Below are positions 52,282 to 61,776 of a stretch of 64,000 bases of DNA, in pieces. The translations under genes and the position numbers were made by a program. The notes under the pieces are model-generated. The model was given only the letters and a program-made list of their open reading frames with translations, ran no database searches and was not told where the DNA came from. The number at the start of each line of letters is the position of its first letter. Positions within the stretch are counted from its first letter, which is position 1. This DNA comes from Flavobacteriia bacterium (lineage in GTDB: Bacteria > Bacteroidota > Bacteroidia > Flavobacteriales_D > Crocinitomicaceae), in assembly GCA_016178305.1 (NCBI GenBank), contig JACOTM010000070.1, positions 1-64,000 on the forward strand. The letters run 5' to 3'.

Positions 52282-54096
52282 ATGGCTTTATCTGAAGAGG
52301 ATATTCGATTAAAATTACAATTGCTTCCTCAAAAACCAGGAATTTATCAATACTTTGGTGCCGAAGGAATTATTATTTACGTTGGAAAAGCAAAGAATCT
52401 TAAAAATAGAGTAACTTCTTATTTCAATAAAAATTTAGAAAATGGGAAAACACGTATTCTTGTCAAAAGGATATGTGATATTCAATACATTGTTGTTGAT
52501 ACCGAATATGATGCTTTATTGCTGGAAAATAGTTTAATAAAAAAATACCAACCTAAATATAATATTCAACTAAAAGACGATAAAACTTATCCGTGGATTT
52601 GCATTAAAAAAGAACCTTTTCCTCGGGTGTTTTCTACAAGAAGATTGGTAAGAGATGGTTCAAAATATTTTGGGCCTTATCCGAGTGTTAAGGTGCTAAA
52701 TACTTTATTGTCTTTGTTGAAAGAATTGTATCCTTTACGAAATTGTGCACTTGATTTAGCCAAACAAAAAATTCAAGAAAAACGTTATAAAGTTTGTTTG
52801 GAGTACCACATTGGAAATTGTAAAGGTCCTTGTGTTGGCAACCAAACTGAAGATCAATATCAGGTTTACATCAACCAAATTGAAAATATTGTTAAAGGAA
52901 ATCTCAATAGTGTTATTGGAATTTTGAAAACGTTGATGCTGGATTATGCGAATAATTTTCAATATGAAATGGCACATGAAATCAAACAAAAAATCGAAGT
53001 TGTCGAACAATATAAAGCAAAATCTACAATTGTCTCACCTACTATTCATGAGGTAGATGTTATTACTTTAGTAGATGATGATAAAACAGCTTTTGTCAAT
53101 TACTTGGTTATTTGCAATGGATCTATTATTCATGGATATACCGCAGAAGTTAAGAAGAAATTGGATGAAACTCCGAGTGAAATTATTGGTTTTGTTTTAC
53201 CTGAATTAAGAGAAAGATTTGCCAGTATTTCAAAAGAAGTCTTATTAGAACAGGAAATTGAGTTAAAAATTGATGGAATACACTTTTTTGTTCCGCAAAA
53301 AGGAGATAAAAAACAATTGGTTGATTTATCTGTCCGTAATGCTAAATTTTATAAATTAGAAAAGCTTAAAAAAGAAAAAATTGTTCACCCAGAAAGACAT
53401 ACTGAGCGTATTTTAGAGCAAATTAAAAAGGACTTTCGTTTAAAAGATTTACCAATTCACATTGAATGTTTTGATAATTCTAATATTCAAGGAACAAATC
53501 CAGTTTCAGCTTGTGTTGTTTTTAAAAATGGAAAGCCAAGCAAGCAAGATTATCGTCATTTTAATGTAAAAACAGTTGAAGGCCCAAATGATTTTGCAAC
53601 GATGGAAGAAGCTGTTTATAGAAGGTATAAGCGAATGCTAGATGAAAAACAAACCTTGCCTCAATTGATTGTAATTGATGGAGGAAAAGGGCAATTAAGT
53701 TCAGCTTTAACCGCTTTAGAAAAATTAGAATTAAGAGGAAAAATCGCTATTGTAGGTATTGCCAAACGTTTGGAAGAAATTTTTTTTCCAGGAGATAGTT
53801 TGCCGATATATTTAGACAAACGCAGTGAAAGTTTAAAAGTAATTCAGTTTTTAAGAAACGAAGCGCATCGATTTGGAATCACCCATCACCGCAATCGTAG
53901 AAGCAAAACGGCAATTGTATCAGAAATCACTCAAATAGAAGGTATTGGACCCAAAACACAAGAAATTTTAATGAAAGCTTTTAAAACTATTTCAAAAATT
54001 AAAACTTTGGAATTGCATTCGTTGGAAACAGAAATTGGAAAAGCGAAAGCAAAAATTGTTTGGAATTATTTCCATAATGGGGATGAAATCAGTTAA
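52282..54096 (+). CDS. uvrC: UvrABC system protein C
   Basis: 604 residues, full length. N-terminal GIY-YIG nuclease (PGIYQYFGAEGIIIYVGKAKNLKNRVTSYF), Cys-rich core (CLEYHIGNCKGPCVG), UVR motif (~200-235), C-terminal RNase H-like nuclease (HIECFDNSNIQGTNPVSACVVFKNGKPSKQDYRHF ... PQLIVIDGGKGQLSSAL) and helix-hairpin-helix (IEGIGPKTQEILMKAF). Makes the dual incision in nucleotide excision repair. Its stop overlaps the end of the convergent AraC-like gene by four bases. Confidence 0.97.
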   Translation: MALSEEDIRLKLQLLPQKPGIYQYFGAEGIIIYVGKAKNLKNRVTSYFNKNLENGKTRILVKRICDIQYIVVDTEYDALLLENSLIKKYQPKYNIQLKDDKTYPWICIKKEPFPRVFSTRRLVRDGSKYFGPYPSVKVLNTLLSLLKELYPLRNCALDLAKQKIQEKRYKVCLEYHIGNCKGPCVGNQTEDQYQVYINQIENIVKGNLNSVIGILKTLMLDYANNFQYEMAHEIKQKIEVVEQYKAKSTIVSPTIHEVDVITLVDDDKTAFVNYLVICNGSIIHGYTAEVKKKLDETPSEIIGFVLPELRERFASISKEVLLEQEIELKIDGIHFFVPQKGDKKQLVDLSVRNAKFYKLEKLKKEKIVHPERHTERILEQIKKDFRLKDLPIHIECFDNSNIQGTNPVSACVVFKNGKPSKQDYRHFNVKTVEGPNDFATMEEAVYRRYKRMLDEKQTLPQLIVIDGGKGQLSSALTALEKLELRGKIAIVGIAKRLEEIFFPGDSLPIYLDKRSESLKVIQFLRNEAHRFGITHHRNRRSKTAIVSEITQIEGIGPKTQEILMKAFKTISKIKTLELHSLETEIGKAKAKIVWNYFHNGDEIS

Positions 54097-55670
54097 TCTC
54101 TTGTCTTTTTGAATTGAGAAGGGGTTAATCCAGTTGTTTTTTTGAATGTTGCATTGAATGAAGAGATTGATGAGTAACCAACCATTTTGGCAATTCCGTC
54201 AATACTGTAATGATCATATTCTTGGGAAGCCAGTAATTTTAATGAAGCATTAATCCGAATTGCATTGATCCAAGTACTATAATTTTCTTTGTAATGTTGA
54301 TTAATTGCTTCAGATAGATATGTCCGGTTTGTACCTAATTTTTTGGCTAATTTTTCAAGTGTTAAATTTGATTTTTCATACCATTTTTTATCATAAATGA
54401 GTTTTTCAAGTTCAAAAATTAATTGTAAACTTACATCTTTGATTTCTGTTTCATGCAGTTCAGGTTTGACTCTCTGGATGTCTGCTTTTGCGAATCTTAA
54501 ATTCTGTTGAACCAATACTTTATTTTTGGTTCGAATTTGAAGTAAAAGCAGTGTAATTCCAATGAACGCAAGTGTTATAATCGATAATGAAACGATTAAT
54601 ATATGTTTTTCTCTTTGTTGAATGGCAACAATTTTTTGAATACGAATTTTTTCTTTTTTGGCTTCTTTAATTTTATATTCTAAATCATAAACAGCAATAC
54701 CTTCCCTAATTTTTTCTACTGCAACAAGTTTGGATAAACTATCTGCTTCATAGAGTAAATGGTAAGCTGTTTGATAATCATTTTTCATTACTGCACGGTA
54801 ACTTTGAGAATAATCAATTTCTTTTCGAATATCCAACATGTTGTAATGGATACTAATATCTTTTGCTTTTTGCAGATAAAAATTCGATTTTTCAAGATTT
54901 CCATTTTCAAAATGAATGGAAGCTAAGATGATTAAAACACGATATTCATCCATAAAATTATAGACTTTAACTTGCTTTACTTTTTCCAAAGCTTCGTTGC
55001 AAAACATCAAAGCTTGTTTGGTGTCGCTATTCAATAATGCGGAATAAGCTAAATTTGTTCGTAATACAATTTCCCCTTCTTCAACACCTTCTTTTTCTAA
55101 TTTTAATGCTAATTTATAATAAGTTAAAGCTTTATTTTTATGAATTGAAGCAAGATAAAAACCTTGATTGATAAATGCTTTTTTTAAATCTCCTTTTGAA
55201 GTTGTTTGCCGCAATAATTCAATCGATTTTAGGTTGTTTTTGATGGCTAAATCGAGCTTTTTGACATTGTAAAGTAAGCGGGCATAAACAGTGTAGTAAA
55301 TTCCTTGAATGTATTTATCTTGTTTTTTAATTTGTTCATTCAGTTGTTGCAGCATTATGAATGACTTTTCTGTATTTGCCCTTCGAATAATTGTGGCTAT
55401 ATAGGCCAACTCATTTAATAGATGCAAGCGATTTGATTTTAATTTTCGCTGAATAATTTCATAATTTTTATCTATTTGATTTCTATCAGGAATTGGAGCG
55501 TAATAATTTACAAAAACACTTATTTCTTTCGGTGGATCTTGTTTAATTTGTGTACAAAAACGAATTGGATTGGAATTCCCAAATAAGTTATTATGGACCA
55601 TTATAAGAATGATAACAATGTAGAATCTTACTGTTTTTTGTAAAGAAATAATCATAAAGTGTACTTTCAT
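54093..55670 (-). CDS. TPR transmembrane regulator with AraC-type DNA-binding domain
   Basis: 525 residues. N-terminal signal/anchor (IVIILIMVHNNLFG), TPR-like helical repeats (~50-320, ALKLEKEGVEEGEIVLRTNLAYSALLNSDTKQ), one transmembrane helix (~350-370, HILIVSLSIITLAFIGITLLLLQI), then a cytoplasmic AraC-type HTH (~430-525, TLEKLAKKLGTNRTYLSEAINQHYKENYSTWINAIRINASLKLL ... GIAKMVGYSSISSFNATFKKTTGLTPSQFKK). A one-component sensor in the Bacteroidota TPR-AraC class. It is divergent from the chitinase gene across a 452-bp gap, so the chitinase is a plausible target. Confidence 0.88.
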   Translation of the reverse strand: MKVHFMIISLQKTVRFYIVIILIMVHNNLFGNSNPIRFCTQIKQDPPKEISVFVNYYAPIPDRNQIDKNYEIIQRKLKSNRLHLLNELAYIATIIRRANTEKSFIMLQQLNEQIKKQDKYIQGIYYTVYARLLYNVKKLDLAIKNNLKSIELLRQTTSKGDLKKAFINQGFYLASIHKNKALTYYKLALKLEKEGVEEGEIVLRTNLAYSALLNSDTKQALMFCNEALEKVKQVKVYNFMDEYRVLIILASIHFENGNLEKSNFYLQKAKDISIHYNMLDIRKEIDYSQSYRAVMKNDYQTAYHLLYEADSLSKLVAVEKIREGIAVYDLEYKIKEAKKEKIRIQKIVAIQQREKHILIVSLSIITLAFIGITLLLLQIRTKNKVLVQQNLRFAKADIQRVKPELHETEIKDVSLQLIFELEKLIYDKKWYEKSNLTLEKLAKKLGTNRTYLSEAINQHYKENYSTWINAIRINASLKLLASQEYDHYSIDGIAKMVGYSSISSFNATFKKTTGLTPSQFKKTRD

Positions 55671-55740
55671 TCAAAGAAATCGCTTTTATTGGTGAAATGT
55701 ACAAAAAGCTTTTCAATTAATTTCAAAAAGCCTTCGTTGT

Positions 55741-55823
55741 GTTTTCTTAATTTAGCTCCTTCTGACAGACTCAAGTCATCGCGCTAAATCTATGAAAATA
55801 CACCTCGTTCTTTTCAAATTTAA
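55741..55823 (+). repeat. Dispersed intergenic repeat, copy B
   Basis: Aligns with 16850-16931 (see that entry) across TTCTTAAT, AGACTCAAGTCATC-N-CGCTAAA and TTCAA-TTTAAT. It occupies part of the 452-bp AraC-like/chitinase intergenic region; the rest is AT-rich, with no clear promoter or gene seen. Confidence 0.45.
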
Positions 55824-56122
55824 TAATATTTGTTCATCAATTAATGTTAGATAAATTCTAAGAAAGTAGATAATTTTATTTTGAAAGCGTAGCATAAAAT
55901 ATTCTCCTTGGAATGTAAAAAAGTTCATATTTTCTCCAATTGCTTTTGTGATTCATTTATTTGTGTTAAAAAACTGTATTAGAACTTAATAACTTAACTT
56001 TTTTGTCTTCTTAATTGTTCAATTTGGCAATATAATAATTGAAATTTCGAAATAAAGAATCCAATTTTGCTTTCAAATTCATTTAAAAATTCTCGTATAA
56101 ATATTTTTTAATAAGTAAGCCA

Positions 56123-58057
56123 ATGAAAAATAAAATATTAATTGTCTGCATTTTAACTTTATCCTTTTTCAAAACGGATGCTCAAATACCTTGTAAGGAA
56201 ATTGTTGGTTATTATCCAAATTGGCAATGGTATGATCGAAGTAAATTAGTTAATCCTTTAACAATTAATTATTCCAAATATTCGATTCTAAATTATTGTT
56301 TTTTTAGTCCTCAATTGGATGGCTCAATTCTATCAACAGATTCTTGGGCGGATGAAAATTTATTATTAGGTCAGCCTAATTGGACAACAGGAGGTTACTT
56401 TCCCAATACTTCAATTGTTGATTTAGCACACAATCACAATACGAAAATTATTCCTTCAATTGGTGGTTGGACATTATCTGGAAACTTTCCAATAATTGCA
56501 GCTGATCCTGTAAAAAGAGTTGCGTTTGCACAAGCTTGTGTCAATCTAATTCAAACGTATAATTTTGATGGAATCGATATTGATTGGGAGTATCCAGGTT
56601 ATGCCGATCATGGAGGAAGTGCACAAGATAAAAATAATTATACTTTATTGTTACAAGCGATTCGTACAGCAATTGATAATTATGGAATCGCACATAATAA
56701 AACGATGTTATTAACTGCTGCTGTTGGTGCTGCTGAAGATCGAATGGATGATGTGGATTGGACTGCTGTTTCAGGAATTTTAGACATCATTAATTTAATG
56801 ACTTATGATTTTTTTGGCTCATGGGATGTCACTTCAAATCACAACGCTCCTTTGTATGCCCCAACGCAAGGAGACCCCACATTTAATTGCGATTATGCAA
56901 TTAATAAACTGATTTCTGTTTACAATGTTTCTCCACAAAAAATAACACTTGGAGTTCCTTTTTATGGTCGCTCCTCTAAAACGACTGGAACTCCAAGTTT
57001 ATTTGGTTCAAATGCAGGAAGTGTTGACGGTGTAACGTTTATAGAAGATGAGGGTTCTCCTGAATATTACAACATTGTAAAAAATATGGGTTTATTCACA
57101 GAGCATTGGGATAATACGGCTAAAGTTCCATACTTAACTGGAAATGGTAGTTTAAACACCTTTGTTTCCTATGATAATGAACAATCAATTGGCTTAAAAG
57201 CAAAATATATCGTAGATCATAATTTACGAGGAGCAATCATTTGGGAAATTACGGGTGATTATCTGGAAACAGCTCCTAATTCTGGAGTTATTGCAAATAC
57301 ACCGCTAGTAGATACATTAAATCATGTTTTTTGTAATTATAATTCGGGAGTTGTTGTTCCCGGTACACCCTCGATTATCTGGAATAATCCTTCGAATATT
57401 ATTTATGGAACAGCTTTAAATAGTGTGCAATTAAACGCATTAGCTAATGTAACTGGTACATTTGTTTATACTCCTAATTCAGGAACGATTTTACCCGTTG
57501 GAAGCCATACTTTGAGTGTTTTATTTACACCTTTAGATAATGTAAATTACACAACTGTTTCGGCAACTGTGCAAATTGATGTCACTAAAGCAAGTCCTGT
57601 ACTTATTTGGAACAATCCAGCAAATATTTCATTTGGAACAGCATTAACAAGTACACAGTTAAATGCAATCTCTTCTGTTTCAGGATCATTTGTTTATTCA
57701 CCTGTAGCGGGTACAATTCTCCCAGTAGGTATTCACTCTTTAAATGTAAACTTTATGCCAAATGATAATTTAAATTACTTGAATTCAAATGCTTCAGTAG
57801 AAATAAATGTTGTGACAAATTCAGAGTTAGAGTTGATAGAAAATCATATCAATAATATTATTTTATATCCAAATCCAGCAAACAGTAGTTTGTTATTTAC
57901 AGAAGAATTAACGGCTGTTGAAGTTTTTTCAATCCACGGAAAAAAGATTTTTGAAACGATAGAGAAAGCAAACTCTATTTCTACCGCAGAATTATCAGAT
58001 GGAGTTTATTATTTAGTGTCCAAACAAGGATTTTTTAAATTTACAGTAAAACATTAA
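56123..58057 (+). CDS. T9SS-exported GH18 chitinase
   Basis: 644 residues. Sec signal MKNKILIVCILTLSFFKTDAQ. GH18 barrel (~25-385): EIVGYYPNWQWYD, IIPSIGGWTLSGNF, the catalytic FDGIDIDWEYPG (DxxDxDxE), VDWTAVSGILDIINLMTYDFFG, GVPFYGRS, LRGAIIWEITGDY. Two tandem Ig-like MBG-type modules follow (~410-500 and ~500-590, SIIWNNPSNIIYGTALNSVQLNA and SPVLIWNNPANISFGTAL). A T9SS type A domain ends the protein (LYPNPANSSLLFTEEL ... LSDGVYYLVSKQGFF). Endo-acting on chitin outside the cell. Divergent from the TPR-AraC regulator. Confidence 0.95.
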   Translation: MKNKILIVCILTLSFFKTDAQIPCKEIVGYYPNWQWYDRSKLVNPLTINYSKYSILNYCFFSPQLDGSILSTDSWADENLLLGQPNWTTGGYFPNTSIVDLAHNHNTKIIPSIGGWTLSGNFPIIAADPVKRVAFAQACVNLIQTYNFDGIDIDWEYPGYADHGGSAQDKNNYTLLLQAIRTAIDNYGIAHNKTMLLTAAVGAAEDRMDDVDWTAVSGILDIINLMTYDFFGSWDVTSNHNAPLYAPTQGDPTFNCDYAINKLISVYNVSPQKITLGVPFYGRSSKTTGTPSLFGSNAGSVDGVTFIEDEGSPEYYNIVKNMGLFTEHWDNTAKVPYLTGNGSLNTFVSYDNEQSIGLKAKYIVDHNLRGAIIWEITGDYLETAPNSGVIANTPLVDTLNHVFCNYNSGVVVPGTPSIIWNNPSNIIYGTALNSVQLNALANVTGTFVYTPNSGTILPVGSHTLSVLFTPLDNVNYTTVSATVQIDVTKASPVLIWNNPANISFGTALTSTQLNAISSVSGSFVYSPVAGTILPVGIHSLNVNFMPNDNLNYLNSNASVEINVVTNSELELIENHINNIILYPNPANSSLLFTEELTAVEVFSIHGKKIFETIEKANSISTAELSDGVYYLVSKQGFFKFTVKH

Positions 58058-58593
58058 AAATCTAAGAAATTTCTAACTTGAGTGTAAAATTTTAATCGCA
58101 CGGAGTTAAAAGTATAAATTTTTTGATTTTTCAAAAGCGCAGAATTTACTTTTCGGATCTCCACTTCTTAGCAATAGAGTTGGTGCGTTTAAAATTTTAA
58201 CATTATTTTAAAAAGATGATTTTTAATAAACGCGTTTAGTGAAAAACATATTTAGTTGTAATGAATAACTTTAGTTTTAACTTTTATAGATAAATACCGA
58301 AAATAGGTGGATAAAAGAATAAATTTGAAAGATAAAAAAATATACGTAATTCTACGTAAGCTAAAAGTGTTCAAAATTTGTAAAAAATTGTTAATTAAAT
58401 ATTTAGGAATTAATATTAATTTTTATAACTTCATAAAATAATACTAAAAATAGAACGTTTTAATTCAAACTCATTCTTATAAAAAGAATAAAACTACAAC
58501 TCAACTAAAACAAATTTTTGCTGAAAAAAAATTGACGTTTTAGACCTGTTTTCAAGTTTAAAACGATTATAAACAAACTAAAACTGTGGAATT

Positions 58594-58707
58594 ATGGCAA
58601 TTTTATTAGCAACAACAATCGCATTTATTACTATAACTGCTTGGATGTACGTTCGTGGAAAAGAAATTGATCGCGAAATTTACAACGAACAAGACAGTAA
58701 TTATTAA
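58594..58707 (+). CDS. 37-residue single-helix membrane microprotein
   Basis: Too short for the ORF track. ATG 58594 to TAA 58707: MAILLATTIAFITITAWMYV, then a charged RGKEIDREIYNEQ tail. One N-out-like hydrophobic helix plus an acidic/basic C-terminus, like many small inner-membrane proteins. Its stop overlaps the hemW stop region by four bases, tail to tail. The preceding 536 bp (58058-58593) is AT-rich and holds a fragment (about 58079-58110, GAGTGTAAAATTTTAATCGC) similar to the repeat near 16940, and CGTTTTA/TAAAACG palindromic pieces (58535-58570). Coding status is inferred from composition and clean start/stop. Confidence 0.45.
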   Translation: MAILLATTIAFITITAWMYVRGKEIDREIYNEQDSNY

Positions 58708-59837
58708 AGAAATAATTCGGAGGCGATATAATCGGCTCTCAATTTCCCTTCTTTTGTAAGTGTAATTTGTTCCTTTTTTTGAACAATCCACGCTGTATTG
58801 ATAAATTCATTGAGCTTTTCTGAAAAGCTTTTTGGAGCTTGGATGATTTTAAATAGTTTTGATAAATCAACGCCTATTTTCATCCTTAATCCCGTCAATA
58901 AATATTCATTGAATTTGTCTTTAGCACTTAATGTTTCTGTTTCAAACCAAACAGACTGATTTTGTATGGCTTTTATATAGTTGATATTGTTCGCAATATT
59001 CCAGCTTCGTGTATTGCCATTGTATGAATGAGCAGAAGGTCCAACACCCAAATAATAAGTTCCTTTCCAATAACTTGAATTGTGTTTTGATTCAAGGTTT
59101 ATTTTTGAAAAATTTGAAATTTCATATTGAAAAATTTGAGCCTTTTCTAATTTTTCAATTAATAATTCAAATTGTTCACTTTGTTGTTCTTCATTAGCAA
59201 CACTTATTTTTGATTGATCCACCCATTTTTTTAAAGCAGTTTTTCCTTCAACGGTTAAACAATAAGCTGAAATGTGTTGAACATTTAAATCAATCGCTGT
59301 TTGAACAGTTTGTTCCCATTCTGCTAAACTTAAGTTAGGGAGACCATAAATTAGATCAATGCTAATATTATCATAGCCAATTTGTTGCGCTAATTGAATA
59401 CAATTGAATGATTCTTCAGCTGTATGTGCCCGATTCATCCATTTTAAATCTTCTTCCCGAAATGATTGTAATCCTATACTTAATCTATTAATTCCAACTG
59501 CTTTAAAATCTTTTAATTTTTCAATCGATAAATCATCCGGATTTGCTTCCAAAGTGATTTCAGGATTTGGAATTATTTCAAAATTTTCCTTGATGAGGTT
59601 TAAAATGGTAAGAATTTCTTTTTTATTCAATAGACTTGGGGTACCACCTCCAAAATAGATGGTTTCAATAGTAGGGTTTGAAGAATCTACATTTAAATAA
59701 GGTTTCCTTAAAATTATTTCCGAACAAATCGCCGCTATCATTTTTGTTCGATAGACGTGATATGTTGTGCTGAAATGAAAATCACAATAGGTACATTTTT
59801 TCTTGCAAAAAGGAATATGAATATAAATACCAGCCAT
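58704..59837 (-). CDS. hemW: Radical SAM haem chaperone HemW / CPO-like protein
   Basis: 377 residues. Radical SAM motif CxxxCxxC in IHIPFCKKKCTYCDFHFS, then ETIYFGGGTPSLL, ITLEANPDDLS, INRLSIGLQSF, ISIDLIYGLP, SAYCLTVEGKT, YLGVGPSAHSYNG. C-terminal winged domain (NEYLLTGLRMKIGVDLSKL). HemW inserts or transfers haem, whereas HemN-like enzymes act on coproporphyrinogen. It lacks the extra HemN-type N-terminal extension, so HemW is the better call. A TACCTTTG box (59849-59842) ends four bases before ATG 59837, so the mRNA may be leaderless. Confidence 0.92.
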   Translation of the reverse strand: MAGIYIHIPFCKKKCTYCDFHFSTTYHVYRTKMIAAICSEIILRKPYLNVDSSNPTIETIYFGGGTPSLLNKKEILTILNLIKENFEIIPNPEITLEANPDDLSIEKLKDFKAVGINRLSIGLQSFREEDLKWMNRAHTAEESFNCIQLAQQIGYDNISIDLIYGLPNLSLAEWEQTVQTAIDLNVQHISAYCLTVEGKTALKKWVDQSKISVANEEQQSEQFELLIEKLEKAQIFQYEISNFSKINLESKHNSSYWKGTYYLGVGPSAHSYNGNTRSWNIANNINYIKAIQNQSVWFETETLSAKDKFNEYLLTGLRMKIGVDLSKLFKIIQAPKSFSEKLNEFINTAWIVQKKEQITLTKEGKLRADYIASELFL

Positions 59838-59841
59838 TTGA

Positions 59842-59849
59842 CAAAGGTA
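59842..59849 (-). promoter_or_regulatory. TACCTTTG -7 box, possibly leaderless hemW
   Basis: Minus-strand TACCTTTG is a perfect TAnnTTTG match only four bases upstream of the hemW ATG, so transcription would start at about the start codon. Confidence 0.5.
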
Positions 59850-60006
59850 GGAGTTTCTTAGGATGTTATCCCCCTTTTGGAATTATTATTTTAACGCTAT
59901 GTAAAAGTACTGAAAAACAAAAAAAGGATAAAAAATATGTTAATTGATACCTAGAAATCTAAATATTTATTGTACATTAATACTATAAATATCAAAACAC
60001 TGTGCC

Positions 60007-60357
60007 ATGAATTTCAATGAAAATAAAAAGTCGTTAAGTGATGAACTTGATCAGTTTATGAATATTTTGAATGAATTGATTCCTCATTACGAAAAATTAA
60101 TTCAGAAAAAAGAACTTGATTCTGAAGAAATTAAAGAATTAGGAGATGTAGAATATTTTTTGCTTGAAGTTAATGCTAAAATAAATGAAATTAAAAGTAA
60201 ATTGGATCAACATTTATTTGGGCATTCTTTAGATTTATATTACAAATATAAAGAGAAAGCAAAGGAGGGAGATTTATATGCGATTCAAAAAGTAAACAGA
60301 ATGCGTGATTTATTTACGAATACTTTGAAAGGAGAAGCGTTGGTGAATTGGAATTAA
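60007..60357 (+). CDS. Helical hypothetical protein
   Basis: 116 residues, highly charged and helical (LSDELDQFMNILNELIPHYEKLIQKKELDSEEIKEL, NAKINEIKSKLDQHLFGHSLDLYYKYKEKAKEGDLYAIQKVNRM). No signal peptide, no family recognised. A coiled-coil or helical-bundle cytosolic protein. Convergent with the LETM1-like gene (20 bp apart). Confidence 0.6.
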   Translation: MNFNENKKSLSDELDQFMNILNELIPHYEKLIQKKELDSEEIKELGDVEYFLLEVNAKINEIKSKLDQHLFGHSLDLYYKYKEKAKEGDLYAIQKVNRMRDLFTNTLKGEALVNWN

Positions 60358-60377
60358 TGAAATTTTGGATTTAAATG

Positions 60378-61634
60378 TTATGCTTCATCAATCTCATTAT
60401 CGCGAAAAGCTGAAGGTATTAAGTCTGGAATTACTTTGAGTATTAATGGTAATAACAGTGCGCCACCTGGTAACATGAATATTGCAAGCGAAGGCATCGA
60501 TTTTATTATGTCCATAAATTGTGTTTTTACAACTTCTTTTTCTTCCTTCGTTAAATCTTCTGTAGCTGATTTTTTGATTAAGAAAATTAATTCTTTACTT
60601 TGTTTTAATTCAACTCCAATTTTATCTTTATTTCTTCCTAATATCTTTAACCAATGCCGAGATAAATTACTGTATATTTTTTCATAAGAAGAACTAGACT
60701 GTAAAAAAGAAACTTTTTCGTGATTTTCAACCACAAATTTTTCAACCAATAAAATCGATTCATTTAATGATTGCACGGAAATCTCTAAAAAATCACAAAG
60801 TTCAGTTAAATATGTTTTTTCTTTTAATTCCGTTTGATTTTTTGAATAAATGGTTAAAATTGCCAAGTCTAATATAAATTGTTTAAACATCCAATTGGAC
60901 ATAACAATAGGTGTAAAATCTGAGGTAGCAGCGCCTTTTTTAAATTTTGTTTGAACAAAATTCTTGTTTTTATCGGGCAAATTAGCACTTGCTAAAAAGA
61001 TTTTAAACATTGCTTTTTCTGAATCCTGAATAAAACCATCTGAGGACGCTGCCATGGAAATTGCAATCAAGGCATTTTGAGCCAATTCATTGTAATTCGA
61101 AAATGTTTGTTGATTCTTACTTTTTAAAAAATCATGATAAAGAATCACATCCAAATAAACAAAAACATTACTCAATGAATTAATCCAAATTCGATTGTCT
61201 AATAATTTGACTTTGATATCTACTCGTTTTGCTAATATATCTTCAAGTTTTTCTTCATTTGATTCTTTGAGAAAAAAAGTAAATATTTTTGTGATAGAGT
61301 ATGAGTTGTGTTTGCCATAAAATTCCAACATGGAGTGTATGAAATCTTCTTTGCTTTGTTTCGTTTTTTTTGTATAATATTGATACACAAAATAATGTGA
61401 CTCAAATAAAAGAAATTTCAGCCTCTCTTCGGAAGTCCAAGAAGATGTTTCAATTTTTGTTGCAAATAAAAGCTTTGAAGGATAACCAAAGTTGATACCT
61501 GATTGCCCTAAAAATAAATGAATAAAATGTTCTTCATTTACACCTTTTGGTCGTGTAAATGAAGTATTTATTTCCTTTTTTTCTTCTAAATAAAAAAATT
61601 TATTTATCCATCCTTTTGAACCAGGTTGTAACAT
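60378..61634 (-). CDS. LETM1-like protein with TerB-like middle domain
   Basis: 418 residues. Residues ~185-300 resemble a TerB/helical-bundle module (NALIAISMAASSDGFIQDSEKAMFKIFLASANLP). The C-terminal portion KSATEDLTKEEKEVVKTQFMDIIKSMPSLAIFMLPGGALLLPLILKVIPDLIPSAF is the conserved LETM1-type membrane/ribosome-binding segment found in Bacteroidota homologues. Likely a membrane-associated protein with a single C-terminal hydrophobic segment. Role unknown in bacteria; ion exchange is known only for eukaryotic LETM1. Confidence 0.78.
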   Translation of the reverse strand: MLQPGSKGWINKFFYLEEKKEINTSFTRPKGVNEEHFIHLFLGQSGINFGYPSKLLFATKIETSSWTSEERLKFLLFESHYFVYQYYTKKTKQSKEDFIHSMLEFYGKHNSYSITKIFTFFLKESNEEKLEDILAKRVDIKVKLLDNRIWINSLSNVFVYLDVILYHDFLKSKNQQTFSNYNELAQNALIAISMAASSDGFIQDSEKAMFKIFLASANLPDKNKNFVQTKFKKGAATSDFTPIVMSNWMFKQFILDLAILTIYSKNQTELKEKTYLTELCDFLEISVQSLNESILLVEKFVVENHEKVSFLQSSSSYEKIYSNLSRHWLKILGRNKDKIGVELKQSKELIFLIKKSATEDLTKEEKEVVKTQFMDIIKSMPSLAIFMLPGGALLLPLILKVIPDLIPSAFRDNEIDEA

Positions 61635-61776
61635 CTTATTCTGAATTTATACCTTTTTAATTATATCTAAAATCGCATGGAATAATTCCGGTAAAACGTT
61701 GATTCAACTCGAATACTATTCCAGTAGTAACAAATGTTTATCGGCATTAGTATTACAAATTTAAAAATAATACTGG

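Noticed and set aside
58606-58791. 61-aa minus ORF with Cys-rich end near hemW
   Set aside because: Overlaps hemW and the 37-aa plus ORF; the CDCCC end is antisense to Ala/Thr/Ile codons.
61683-61750. CCGATA-like piece upstream of the LETM1-like gene as third operator copy
   Set aside because: Single minus-strand CCGATA and a CCGGAA nearby, but not the 21-bp spacing of the two matched sites.
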